Assembly (NCBI GenBank): GCA_947456185.1
Contig: CANGPW010000008.1
Span: 1-56,723, forward strand
Length of the DNA: 56,723 bases
From: Bacteroidota bacterium
GTDB taxonomy: Bacteria; Bacteroidota; Bacteroidia; UKL13-3
Direction of reading: 5' to 3'
The notes under the pieces were generated by a model, which was not told the origin of the DNA, searched no databases, and saw only the letters and a program-made list of their open reading frames with translations. The position numbers and the translations under genes were made by a program. Positions 6,898 to 15,789 of the stretch are shown here, in pieces; the first letter of the stretch is position 1, and each line of letters begins with the position of its first letter.

Positions 6898-8919
6898 CTA
6901 TTTTACAATTTTTATTTCAATGGTATTGTTTTTAGTTTCTTCAGTTTTGTTTCTTGGAAATGGTAATTTAGATTCAAAAGCGTAGGCAGCTATTCTTTCT
7001 TTAGCAATACCTTTTTTTGATAAAAACTTGATCAAAGTTTTTGCTCTTTTTTGAACTAATTTCATGTGCTTCTTGTTATCACTAATGGTATCAGCATAAC
7101 TATTAATCACTAAATTATATTCTGGTTTGATAGTAAATAATTTTGCCAATTCTTCTAAACTAATCAATGATGAATCTTTTATTCTTGATGTTTCTGTTTC
7201 AAATGCTAAATTGTTTATTGCATCATTTAAAATTTTCAGTTCTTCAGAAGTTAATACTATTTCCATGGTGTCAACATAAATACCAGGACAACCATTTAAA
7301 TAAAAATTTCCTGAATCGTTTACACAGCTATCATTGATATCAGCTATGCAATCATTGTCTTTATCGGGGCAGCCATTTGTACATGGGTTTCCAGGAATAG
7401 CTATGCAATCATCTTCATTGTCTGAAACGCCATCATTATCAAAATCAGTGCAGCCATGTAATTCAATTGAGCCATAATTTTTCCAACATTTATCTTTTAT
7501 ATTTGGAATGCCATCGCCATCTCTGTCATTGTTTCTTCCAATATTCCAATTGATTCCAGCCCTTATGTTTAAAAAATTAGCTTCATCATATTGCATCACT
7601 GCAATTAAATTATCGCTGAATAAATAGGTTTGAAATGGACCAAGGTTCAAGGAAAAGCCCACACCAGCATTGGTAAAATTGTTGTTATAATAAGTTCCAC
7701 TAATTCTTAAATCCAATATTGACCATACTTTTTTTGTAAAGGCTAAACTTAAAGCAGGATTGAATGTTTTATATCCGAAATTATTAAAGAATACAAAGTC
7801 GAACATGTTATTATAATTTAAGGCATACTGCGCTCCTAAATATAGTTTTGCATTTAAATTAGTGGTGTATGAATTATTAGATTCAGTTGGAACAAAAACT
7901 TTTTTAGTGATTGAATCTTGAAGATTAGTTACTAATGAATCAAATTGATTGATGTCTTTTAAATCAATTCCTTTAAAATTAAACTCTTTGGTATCTAAAT
8001 TAAAACTTCTGTTGTTTTTATTCCAAGTTATATATCCAAAATCTACCACACTGGCTGAAACAGAAACATGTTGATTGAATTTATAATTTGCACCAAAGTC
8101 TATTCCCCAGCCTGTTCCCGAAACATTTTCTCTCCTTTGAAGGAATTCAAATAAATAATCCCCTTCCTTAAAAGATGAGTCTGCTTTACCTGTTCGACCA
8201 ATACCTGAAAATATAGTTTGTTTTAAATCAAAATCATTTTTTCTAAAGTCTTCTATTCCTGCTGTATTTACTTTAAATCCTGCTTTTATATATAGTGAAT
8301 CTTCATTGGAAGATAATTTTAAATTACTCTGTTCGGTATTTACATTTAATAAACCTTGTAAATATTTTACTCTGATTCCAATGCTTAGTTTTTTGTTTAT
8401 TTCTCTGGTGTAACCAACATGATAACTTAACCAAGCTGAAGAATTAAAATTTACATTTCCCAAATCAGCTTGACGGTTCAATGAATTTTGAAAAAAGGTG
8501 GAACCTTGTGTTAAGCCTAAAATATCTTTAGGTGGACTCCCCATAAAATCGAAATTAAATTGAATCCCTAAACTGAAATAATTTTTTTTAATCGCAAATC
8601 CAAAAAAAACAGGATCTATAGCAGTTGAAATTCCCATATTATTAAATGATAATTGAGGGTCTTTAACAATTCGTTTAAATGTACTATCAGGGTTTTCGTT
8701 TTTATTAAATAAATTGGCTAATGTCATTTCTGGTGTTTGTCCACTAATATAAACTGATGGCATTCCAAAAGTAAAATTAGCTATAGGCCTAATTCCAGGA
8801 TTCATTAAATTACTTTGACCAACATTTCTGAAATTGTATAAATTTAAATTTGTTTGAGCTTTAATTTTAGTAATTATGAGTAATAAAGGAATAAAAATAT
8901 AAAGAAAATAATTTTTCAT
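6898..8919 (-). CDS. Outer-membrane protein: DUF5723-like barrel, TSP3 repeats, OmpA-like C-terminus
   Basis: 673 residues with a signal peptide (cleavage near IKAQ, ~22). Residues ~25-450 resemble DUF5723, a Bacteroidota outer-membrane beta-barrel family, starting LYNFRNVGQSNLMNPG. Residues ~465-540 hold calcium-binding thrombospondin type 3 repeats (DRDGDGIPNIKDKC, DFDNDGVSDNEDDC, DKDNDCIADINDSC). The last ~110 residues form an OmpA/MotB-type peptidoglycan-binding domain with INSYADTISDN and KRAKTLIKFL; the usual NRR(V) motif near the end is degenerate (NNTIEIKIV), so diaminopimelate binding may be weakened. It likely links the outer membrane to the cell wall. It follows the lipoprotein gene by 33 nt, so the two are probably co-transcribed. 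Confidence 0.8.
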   Translation of the reverse strand: MKNYFLYIFIPLLLIITKIKAQTNLNLYNFRNVGQSNLMNPGIRPIANFTFGMPSVYISGQTPEMTLANLFNKNENPDSTFKRIVKDPQLSFNNMGISTAIDPVFFGFAIKKNYFSLGIQFNFDFMGSPPKDILGLTQGSTFFQNSLNRQADLGNVNFNSSAWLSYHVGYTREINKKLSIGIRVKYLQGLLNVNTEQSNLKLSSNEDSLYIKAGFKVNTAGIEDFRKNDFDLKQTIFSGIGRTGKADSSFKEGDYLFEFLQRRENVSGTGWGIDFGANYKFNQHVSVSASVVDFGYITWNKNNRSFNLDTKEFNFKGIDLKDINQFDSLVTNLQDSITKKVFVPTESNNSYTTNLNAKLYLGAQYALNYNNMFDFVFFNNFGYKTFNPALSLAFTKKVWSILDLRISGTYYNNNFTNAGVGFSLNLGPFQTYLFSDNLIAVMQYDEANFLNIRAGINWNIGRNNDRDGDGIPNIKDKCWKNYGSIELHGCTDFDNDGVSDNEDDCIAIPGNPCTNGCPDKDNDCIADINDSCVNDSGNFYLNGCPGIYVDTMEIVLTSEELKILNDAINNLAFETETSRIKDSSLISLEELAKLFTIKPEYNLVINSYADTISDNKKHMKLVQKRAKTLIKFLSKKGIAKERIAAYAFESKLPFPRNKTEETKNNTIEIKIVK

Positions 8920-8952
8920 ATAAAATGGATTTTAGATTTAATTATTGAGTTA

Positions 8953-11064
8953 TTATTTTTTAACAGTGGCTATTATTCCTAAACTTATTTTCATTTCGTA
9001 ATCGCTGTATATTTTTATTGGCTTAGTTCCATTGTTTTCAGTTTTTAAAGTAGCATAGGTTTTTATACTATTCACATTTTTATTTTTTAATTTATTCAAT
9101 AATTCTTCCGATAACTTTATTTTTGTTTTACTACTAGCACTTTGAATTGTTTTGCCATTAGCGTTGGTAATAGCACTTGTAATTATTTTACTATATTCAA
9201 CAGAATCTATTGGTGTATTGGTAATATCGTTTACAAATACAATTTTAACGCCTGCTTCAAACGGAAAGTAGTTTTCAATATTCAAACTTAAAGTAACTTC
9301 TTTCATGTCTTTGAATTGTTTTATATCAAATTCGCTTGAATCAATTAAGGTGAGCGATGTAGCTCGAAAAGCCAACGGAATGTCCATCTCAATGTTCAAA
9401 TTAATTGCATCGCCTTGCTTTATGAATTGATTTTTTGTAGGGTCGTTGATAGCATTGGTTACTAATTTACCTAAAATTTTAATTTTACTAGGGGGTAATG
9501 ATAGTAATTCGTTTACTTTTCCATTGTTATTTTTGTTGCTATATACTTGAACAGTATTTTTTATTTGTCCTTGCTCCGCTACAGTTGGATAATTAAAGTC
9601 GAAGGGTTGCAGTTTTGCATCTACAGAGTCACCATTTTTGTTTTTTCCTATAAAATTATATTGAAACTGCAAAGGAACTCCAATTTGATTATTCACTGTT
9701 ATTTTTAATTCAGGTTCATTAAAGTTTAAACCACTTTTTATTACATCAAGAAACGATAAATCAATAAATTCTGTTCCCGCATTTGGAATGTCTATTTGCC
9801 CAAAATAGCCTTCAATATATTCAACACTAGTACTTGATGTAAATATATTCATATTTATATAATCGGTGGGCATAAACGATACTGGTAAACCTGAACTTAA
9901 AACCTTAGCAGAGTATGTTATTGGAACATTGTTATAAGGTTTAGTTCCATTTTGAGTTAAATTTAAACTTACACCTGCTAAATTAATACTTGAATCAATA
10001 TAAAATGAATTGGACCCTGTATATGGAACAGTAATTACCTGAGTAGGGTATGGCAATCCATTTTTAATCGCACCAATAAAGTTAATTGTTAATTCCAAAG
10101 TCTCATTTAATGTAGATTGTGCTACTACATTCACTTTTCCACTAGCAAAGGTTAGTTTTCTTATTCTTTGTGTACTATCTGTTGGAGTAAAATCTACCTC
10201 TTTGTTTTGATTTAACACAATTTGATTTGGAACAATGGCTACTCCCGAAATTGCCTTTAAGTTTTTAGCCTCCGCCTTAAATAATAAAGAGTCGGCATAA
10301 TTAATTAATACAGCAGTAGGAGCCGAGCTATTGGTATTAAAAACTGGCATTTTGTAGCCAAGTTCATTACTTAAAGTAACTCCAGCCAATGATATAGAAT
10401 CAGCTTTACTTGTACCAGGTGCAATGTTCAAATAATTGAACGTACCCAGAAACTGTTCAGAGGGAGAGAGATTATATAAATTAAGTGATATTGTATTTAA
10501 ATTAATGGGCAAATAATTATAAATAGTAATTACCAAATATCCTTGGGAAAACTTTACAGATGAAAATTCGGAAAATACATCAAAAGTTTTCATCGTATTT
10601 ATATTCTCAGTAATGGCTGGAAACACAGCGTTATTACCTTGTAATCCGTCAAAAAGCAGCTTAGTAGTAGGGCTAAAATTGAGAGATAATTCTTGAAGCG
10701 TGGTTTTTTTATAATTTGAAACATTGCCTACAGAAACAACACCTAAAGTGTTATTAATAGCAGTAGTTTTAGTGCTTTCGAACTTAAAAAAATCATTTAT
10801 TTTATAATTAAAAATACTGTCTTCCCTATAAGCAAAATGAATCAATCCAGCACCGTCCACACTCATCTTTAAAGAAGAATCAGACAATATATTTTGCATA
10901 GTAAGATTAGAATTAAAAAGTGGAATACCTACTTCTGGTGAAGGATTATAGCCATTAAATTTATCAAAATCTGTAGTATCTTTTTTACATGAGTTTATAA
11001 TTGATATAATTATAAAAACAATTATAAATTGTATTTTGAATGGACTTAAAAGTTTCATATTCAT
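8953..11064 (-). CDS. Large lipoprotein of unknown function
   Basis: 703 residues. The N-terminus has a hydrophobic segment (IQFIIVFIIISIINSC) with lipobox INSC, so Cys26 is the lipidated residue; the following KKD is common in Bacteroidota outer-membrane lipoproteins. The body is beta-rich with repeated segments of alternating hydrophobic residues, suggesting several beta-sandwich domains, but I recognise no family, catalytic motif or sorting domain. Two in-frame ATGs (11064 and 11058) are equivalent candidates. The downstream gene for an OmpA-family barrel begins 33 nt after its stop, so the two may form one envelope unit. The gap to mfd upstream is only 98 nt. Confidence 0.75.
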   Translation of the reverse strand: MNMKLLSPFKIQFIIVFIIISIINSCKKDTTDFDKFNGYNPSPEVGIPLFNSNLTMQNILSDSSLKMSVDGAGLIHFAYREDSIFNYKINDFFKFESTKTTAINNTLGVVSVGNVSNYKKTTLQELSLNFSPTTKLLFDGLQGNNAVFPAITENINTMKTFDVFSEFSSVKFSQGYLVITIYNYLPINLNTISLNLYNLSPSEQFLGTFNYLNIAPGTSKADSISLAGVTLSNELGYKMPVFNTNSSAPTAVLINYADSLLFKAEAKNLKAISGVAIVPNQIVLNQNKEVDFTPTDSTQRIRKLTFASGKVNVVAQSTLNETLELTINFIGAIKNGLPYPTQVITVPYTGSNSFYIDSSINLAGVSLNLTQNGTKPYNNVPITYSAKVLSSGLPVSFMPTDYINMNIFTSSTSVEYIEGYFGQIDIPNAGTEFIDLSFLDVIKSGLNFNEPELKITVNNQIGVPLQFQYNFIGKNKNGDSVDAKLQPFDFNYPTVAEQGQIKNTVQVYSNKNNNGKVNELLSLPPSKIKILGKLVTNAINDPTKNQFIKQGDAINLNIEMDIPLAFRATSLTLIDSSEFDIKQFKDMKEVTLSLNIENYFPFEAGVKIVFVNDITNTPIDSVEYSKIITSAITNANGKTIQSASSKTKIKLSEELLNKLKNKNVNSIKTYATLKTENNGTKPIKIYSDYEMKISLGIIATVKK

Positions 11065-11162
11065 ATTATTTTAATCACAAAGAAAGTATTTTTCAATTAA
11101 ATTATTCCTATTAATTTGAATAAAACAAATACATTTTTTAATTAACCAGGATTATCTGAACT

Positions 11163-14100
11163 TCAACCTAATTTTTCAATAAAATTTTTCATTTTTTCAA
11201 AAATAAGTGCTCCTTTTTTTATTTCATTAACATTATTCATCAACACTTGTAAGGTTTTACTGGTTTGTTTTAATTTACATGCATGGCCATTTTGTTGTAT
11301 AAATTGGAGTAAGCTTAAAAATAAATTGCTTTCATAATATGCTTTATTTTTTTCAGGCGGAAAAGTGGCAATTAGCAAATTGTTTTTTAGAACAATTTTT
11401 ACAAATCCTAATTTCTTTGCGGATTCCCGCAATTGAATTAAATCTATTAAATCAGAAACTTGTTTAGGTATTGGTCCAAATCTATCAGCTAAATCTTTGG
11501 TAAATTTTTCCAATTCTTCAAAATTATTTATTGCTGAAAGCATGTTATATAAACTTAATCTTTCACCTATATTTCTTACATATTCATCAGGAATCAATGC
11601 TTCAAAATCAGTTTCAATTATACAGTCCTTAGACGATAGTCCTTGGTCTATGGTCTTTTGTCTATCGTCTATAAACACATCTGCAAACTCGTCTTCTTTT
11701 AATTCATGTATGGCTTCATCTAATATTTTATGATACATTTCAAAACCAATTTCCGAAATAAAACCACTCTGCTCTCCACCTAATAAATTCCCCGAACCAC
11801 GAATATCCAAATCGCGCATGGCAACATTAAATCCACTTCCCAAATCACTAAATTCTTCAATAGCTTGTAGTCTTCTGCGTGCATCAATACTTAAATTAGG
11901 AATGCTTGGAACCAACAAATAGCAATATGCTTTTTTATTGTTTCGTCCTACTCGTCCTCGCATTTGATGCAAATCGCTTAAGCCAAACATTTGTGCATTA
12001 TTAATAATAATGGTATTTGCGTTGGAAATATCTAAGCCCGATTCAATTATTGTTGTTGCTACCATTACATCATATTCGCCTTCTATAAATTTCATCATTA
12101 CATCTTCCAAATGGTCGCCTTCCATTTGTCCGTGGGCAACGCAAACTTTTACTCCCGGACATAAAAACATAATTCTATTGGCAATATCATAAATATCTTT
12201 TACCCGATGATGAACCACAAACACTTGTCCATCTCGCTCTATTTCATGTAAAACTGCATCACGCAACAGCTCATCGTTGTAACTATGTAATTCGGTATTT
12301 ACTGGTTGGCGATTTGGCGGTGGTGTATTAATAATTGATAAATCGCGGGCTCCCATTAAACTAAAGTTTAACGTTCGAGGAATAGGAGTGGCGGTTAGCG
12401 TTAAAGTATCAACATTTACTTTTATCGACTTTAATTTTTCTTTGGCTGCCACACCAAATTTTTGCTCTTCATCTATAATCATCAAGCCTAAGTTTTTAAA
12501 CTTCATGTCTTTGCTTAATAATTTATGTGTGCCTATTAATACATCTATTTTTCCATCTGCAGCTCGCTTCAAAATGTCATTTTGTTCCTTTGGTGTTTTA
12601 AATCGGTTAATATAATCAACGTTACAAGGAAAATCTTTAAACCTTTCAGTAAAACTTCTATAATGTTGGTTTGCCAAAATGGTAGTAGGAACTAATATGG
12701 CTACTTGCTTACTATCGCAAACCGCTTTAAATGCTGCTCGCATTGCTATTTCTGTTTTCCCAAACCCAACATCACCACATACCAACCTGTCCATTGGATG
12801 TGGACTTTCCATGTCTTTTTTTACATCGGCAGTTGCAGTAGCTTGGTCAGGTGTATCTTCATACATAAAACTTGCTTCTAATTCTACTTGTAAATAAGAA
12901 TCGGGGCTAAATTGAAAACCGCTTTGCGCTTTGCGTTTAGCATATAATTTTATCAAATCGCGGGCTATGTCTTTTACCTTTTTCTTGGTAGCAGTTTTTA
13001 ACTTTTCCCAAGTGTCGCTTCCCAATTTATTCAATCGTGGTTCAGTACCTTCTTTTCCTGAAAATTTAGTTATTTTGTGCAATGAATTGATGCTTACATA
13101 AAGCAAGTCATCGTTTTTGTATATTAGGCGAACTGCTTCTTGTATGCGTCCGTTTACATCAGTAATTTTCTCCAATCCAGCAAATTTTCCTATTCCATGG
13201 TCTATGTGAACTACAAAATCGCCTGGTTTTAACTCACGTAATTCTTTTAGCGTAATTATTTTTGAATTATTATATTTTGTTTTGGTTTTTCCTCTGTAAA
13301 ACCTGTCAAAAACTTGATGTTCGGTATAACAAGCCATCTTTGAATCATTGTCAATAAATCCTTGTGATAGTCCATGATAAATTGGTTCAAATTCAATGGT
13401 GTTATCTAAATCATTAAATATGGTATAAAGTCTTTCTATTTGTTTGCTCGTATCGCTAAATATAATATTCTTAATTTTTGCCTTCTGATTGTACTTTAGG
13501 TTTTCAATTAATAGTTTAAAGTTTTTGTGAAATGTAGGTTGAGGTGAACAATTAAATTGCACTATTTCATTGCTTTTAAAGCCATTCCTAACTCCAATTT
13601 CTACGCAAGAATATTTATTAATATAATCAAAAAACTGAGTTGAGTTGATGTATAAATCTGAAATATCAGTTAATGCTTTTTTCTCCTTTGGGTCAGCATC
13701 GTTTTCATTTTTACGCATTAAACTTTTTTCAGCTTTTTCTAAGCCATTTTCAAAAAGTTCGGTACTTAGTTTAATATCATCGGTAAAAAAAATGCTGTTT
13801 TCAGGTAAATAATCAAAAAATGTTTGGCGTTTTTGTTCCACCATTTTCTGAACATTTGGAATAATATAAAACCAATCTACTTTCATTATCGAAAGCTGAT
13901 CAATGGGATTAAAAACTCGGATACTTTCTATTTCATCACCATATAATTCAATGCGATAGGGCATGTCGTTACTGAACGAAAACACATCAATAATTCCACC
14001 CCTAATACTAAAATGACCTGCTTCATAAACAAAATCGCTTCTTTCAAAATGATGTTCAGTTAAAAAATCAATAAAAAATTGCATGTCGAAGTTTGAGCCA

Positions 14101-14546
14101 ACTTTTACTTCATAAGTATTTTGAGTTAATTCCACTTCGTTAATTACCATTTCTGTAATTGCATCAATGGTGGTTACAATTAATTCGCCTTGTCCTTGTT
14201 TTTGGTTTAACCTATTTAGGGTTTCAGCTCGTTCAAGTACTAAATTATTTTCTAATAAATCTACTTGAAAATCTCTGCGGTAAGAAGCTGGAAAATATAA
14301 GGTGCTTTTACTTTCCAGTAAACTTTGTAAGTCTGCATAAAAATATTTTGCATCCTCCGCATTGTTAAAAATAAAAACTTGAGTTCTATAATTAAAATGG
14401 TAAATACATGCAGCTAAAATAGCATCAATACTTCCAATTAAACCTTTAGCAAATATTTTACTTTGTTTTTTTTGGTTTAGCTTTTCAGCAATTTTATTGA
14501 TGTTTTCGTTTTGACTGTAAAGCCCTAAAAGTTCTTGAATTTTCAC
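11163..14546 (-). CDS. mfd: Transcription-repair coupling factor Mfd
   Basis: 1127 residues, close to the usual 1100-1150. Mfd removes RNA polymerase stalled at DNA lesions and recruits UvrA. Domains follow the standard order: UvrB-like N-terminal modules, the CarD-like RNA-polymerase-interacting domain (PGDFVVHIDHGIGKFAGL), a helicase core with Walker A GDVGFGKTE (Lys597), the DEEQKFG box (Asp692) and TATPIPRTL, then the C-terminal TRCF domain. The first codon is GTG (14544-14546); no ATG precedes the conserved start. An odd segment (residues ~960-974, IDDRQKT IDQGLSS) is encoded by a heptanucleotide tandem array in a loop before the C-terminal domain. The frame is intact, so the protein is probably functional. 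Confidence 0.97.
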   Translation of the reverse strand: MKIQELLGLYSQNENINKIAEKLNQKKQSKIFAKGLIGSIDAILAACIYHFNYRTQVFIFNNAEDAKYFYADLQSLLESKSTLYFPASYRRDFQVDLLENNLVLERAETLNRLNQKQGQGELIVTTIDAITEMVINEVELTQNTYEVKVGSNFDMQFFIDFLTEHHFERSDFVYEAGHFSIRGGIIDVFSFSNDMPYRIELYGDEIESIRVFNPIDQLSIMKVDWFYIIPNVQKMVEQKRQTFFDYLPENSIFFTDDIKLSTELFENGLEKAEKSLMRKNENDADPKEKKALTDISDLYINSTQFFDYINKYSCVEIGVRNGFKSNEIVQFNCSPQPTFHKNFKLLIENLKYNQKAKIKNIIFSDTSKQIERLYTIFNDLDNTIEFEPIYHGLSQGFIDNDSKMACYTEHQVFDRFYRGKTKTKYNNSKIITLKELRELKPGDFVVHIDHGIGKFAGLEKITDVNGRIQEAVRLIYKNDDLLYVSINSLHKITKFSGKEGTEPRLNKLGSDTWEKLKTATKKKVKDIARDLIKLYAKRKAQSGFQFSPDSYLQVELEASFMYEDTPDQATATADVKKDMESPHPMDRLVCGDVGFGKTEIAMRAAFKAVCDSKQVAILVPTTILANQHYRSFTERFKDFPCNVDYINRFKTPKEQNDILKRAADGKIDVLIGTHKLLSKDMKFKNLGLMIIDEEQKFGVAAKEKLKSIKVNVDTLTLTATPIPRTLNFSLMGARDLSIINTPPPNRQPVNTELHSYNDELLRDAVLHEIERDGQVFVVHHRVKDIYDIANRIMFLCPGVKVCVAHGQMEGDHLEDVMMKFIEGEYDVMVATTIIESGLDISNANTIIINNAQMFGLSDLHQMRGRVGRNNKKAYCYLLVPSIPNLSIDARRRLQAIEEFSDLGSGFNVAMRDLDIRGSGNLLGGEQSGFISEIGFEMYHKILDEAIHELKEDEFADVFIDDRQKTIDQGLSSKDCIIETDFEALIPDEYVRNIGERLSLYNMLSAINNFEELEKFTKDLADRFGPIPKQVSDLIDLIQLRESAKKLGFVKIVLKNNLLIATFPPEKNKAYYESNLFLSLLQFIQQNGHACKLKQTSKTLQVLMNNVNEIKKGALIFEKMKNFIEKLG
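11623..11671. repeat. Heptanucleotide tandem array inside mfd
   Basis: Seven consecutive 7-nt units of consensus TnGTCTA (for example TGGTCTA, TGGTCTT, TTGTCTA, TCGTCTA) fill 11623-11671. GACGATAG (11632-11639) is the inverse of CTATCGTC (11662-11669), so it can fold. It is in frame and encodes a 7-residue periodic stretch in Mfd. Confidence 0.8.
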
Positions 14547-14566
14547 AAATTAGAATAAATAACGAA

Positions 14567-14591
14567 AACCCGAATATACATTATTCGGGTT
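14567..14591 (-). terminator. Strong hairpin with U-rich tail in front of mfd: terminator or leader attenuator
   Basis: AACCCGAATA (14567-14576) and TATTCGGGTT (14582-14591) form a perfect 10-bp stem with a 5-nt loop. On the minus strand it is followed by TTTTCGTTATTT, a terminator-like tail. It could end the transcript of the secreted-protein gene whose stop lies ~230 nt upstream, but it lies downstream of a TATATTTG box (14602-14609), so transcripts starting there would carry it in the mfd 5' leader. Confidence 0.7.
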
Positions 14592-14601
14592 CTCTTTAAT
14601 G

Positions 14602-14609
14602 CAAATATA
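14602..14609 (-). promoter_or_regulatory. Candidate -7 box for mfd
   Basis: The minus strand reads TATATTTG here, an exact TAnnTTTG match, followed by about 55 nt to the GTG start of mfd. No clear TTG is found 19-21 nt upstream, so the promoter is only probable. Confidence 0.4.
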
Positions 14610-14819
14610 TATTTATGGTTTTTTGTTTTAATAAATAAAAAGAAAATTTTAAACATAAAAAATCGACTCTCAATTGAGTCAGTATTTTTATGTTATTCAA
14701 GGCTATTATTTAATTATCACGATCGTTTTGATAAACACATTTTTTTAAGCATTTATTTTTACAAAACGCAATTCATTTTTTATGAACATAATTAATAAAT
14801 TGCTTTAAAATTTGTTAAA

Positions 14820-15644
14820 TTATTTACTGTAAATAGAAATGATATTTTTAGTAAATAAAATTACATTTTCTTTGTTAATATATGTCCAATTTGGTTTTTG
14901 TAAATTAGGTATGCTGTAAATAGTATTTCTAATTCCCATTTTTAAATCAATGCTATTTAATTGATTTTGATTGGTTTCAAATATTTGATAATTTCCTAAT
15001 TGAAAATTTTGTGGATTTTTAAATTTTATAGTTTTAAAATATGCAGCAAATACATCAAATATCAAACAAACGCTGTCATTGCAGAGCATAATTTGATTGG
15101 TATTATCCATTAAAACTGATGGAATAAAATCAGTTTGGGTAAATTGTTTAATATTACCACTACTTTGATTTAACATGCCATCTTTTGTAAGTTTTTTCAA
15201 TTGCAAATCGCCCAAATCAAAAACCCAAATACCATTGTCAAAACTCCTAGCTATAGCAGCTGCTTGGGTAATATTTAGTTTTGTTAAATCTAATTCGCCT
15301 CTGTAAGCAAGGTTATTATCCAATAAAAGTACCCGATTTATTTCTTTATAAAACACATATATTTCCATTGGATTGCTAACATCTAAGCTACTTATATTTC
15401 CATTATAATTATAATTTAAAGTAGCCAATACTTTACCTGAATAATTATATTTATATAACTGATTGGTAGGCGAAACAATGTATATATTTCCAATGTCATC
15501 TGCTTGAATAAACTTTGCATTTACTGTAAATTCTGAAACTAATTTTGAACTATCGAGTATGGTTTGTGCGTTACAATAAGTGGAAAGAAGTATGAAATAT
15601 AAAGTATAAAGTATAAAGTATAAAAGATGAATTTCACTTCGCAT
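14820..15644 (-). CDS. Secreted protein of unknown function, possible beta-propeller
   Basis: The frame is open back to 15854, but that extension runs through a palindromic repeat and simple-sequence DNA and gives a non-signal N-terminus. ATG at 15642-15644 places a signal peptide at the very start (hydrophobic LLYFILYTLYFILLS, cleavage near CNAQ), so I annotate 274 residues. The mature part has repeated units of ~40 residues with aromatic/hydrophobic strands (SGKVLATLNYNYNGNISSLD, NGIWVFDLGDLQLKKL), suggesting an NHL/YncE-like beta-propeller; this is a weak call. The signal peptide itself is encoded by a 7-nt tandem array, so slippage would shift the frame. The frame upstream overlaps the end of the LpxH-like gene, so it may be co-transcribed with it. 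Confidence 0.6.
   Translation of the reverse strand: MRSEIHLLYFILYTLYFILLSTYCNAQTILDSSKLVSEFTVNAKFIQADDIGNIYIVSPTNQLYKYNYSGKVLATLNYNYNGNISSLDVSNPMEIYVFYKEINRVLLLDNNLAYRGELDLTKLNITQAAAIARSFDNGIWVFDLGDLQLKKLTKDGMLNQSSGNIKQFTQTDFIPSVLMDNTNQIMLCNDSVCLIFDVFAAYFKTIKFKNPQNFQLGNYQIFETNQNQLNSIDLKMGIRNTIYSIPNLQKPNWTYINKENVILFTKNIISIYSK
15591..15625. repeat. Heptanucleotide array encoding the signal peptide core
   Basis: Five 7-nt units: TATGAAA, then TATAAAG three times, then TATAAAA. On the coding (minus) strand they encode the hydrophobic core, which shows a 7-residue period (LYFILYT LYFILLS). Because 7 is not a multiple of 3, gain or loss of one unit would change the frame. Confidence 0.85.
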
Positions 15645-15657
15645 TTTGAATTTAGCC

Positions 15658-15725
15658 TCATTGCGAGCAAAGCGTTGCAATCTCAAAAAAAATAATTGTA
15701 GAGATTGCTTCTTGCCTCGCAATGA
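15658..15725. repeat. Imperfect palindrome of the CATTGCGAG...GAGATTGC...CTCGCAATG type
   Basis: TCATTGCGAG (15658-15667) is the inverse of CTCGCAATGA (15716-15725), and GCAATCTC (15677-15684) is the inverse of GAGATTGC (15701-15708). This 68-bp element resembles dispersed extragenic palindromes that I recall from many Bacteroidota genomes. It sits between the LpxH-like gene and the secreted-protein gene. Confidence 0.75.
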
Positions 15726-15789
15726 CGATTTGTCTCGAATTTCATTTACACTTCGCTCTTTGTGTTTTGCACTTCGCACTTTCCTCATG

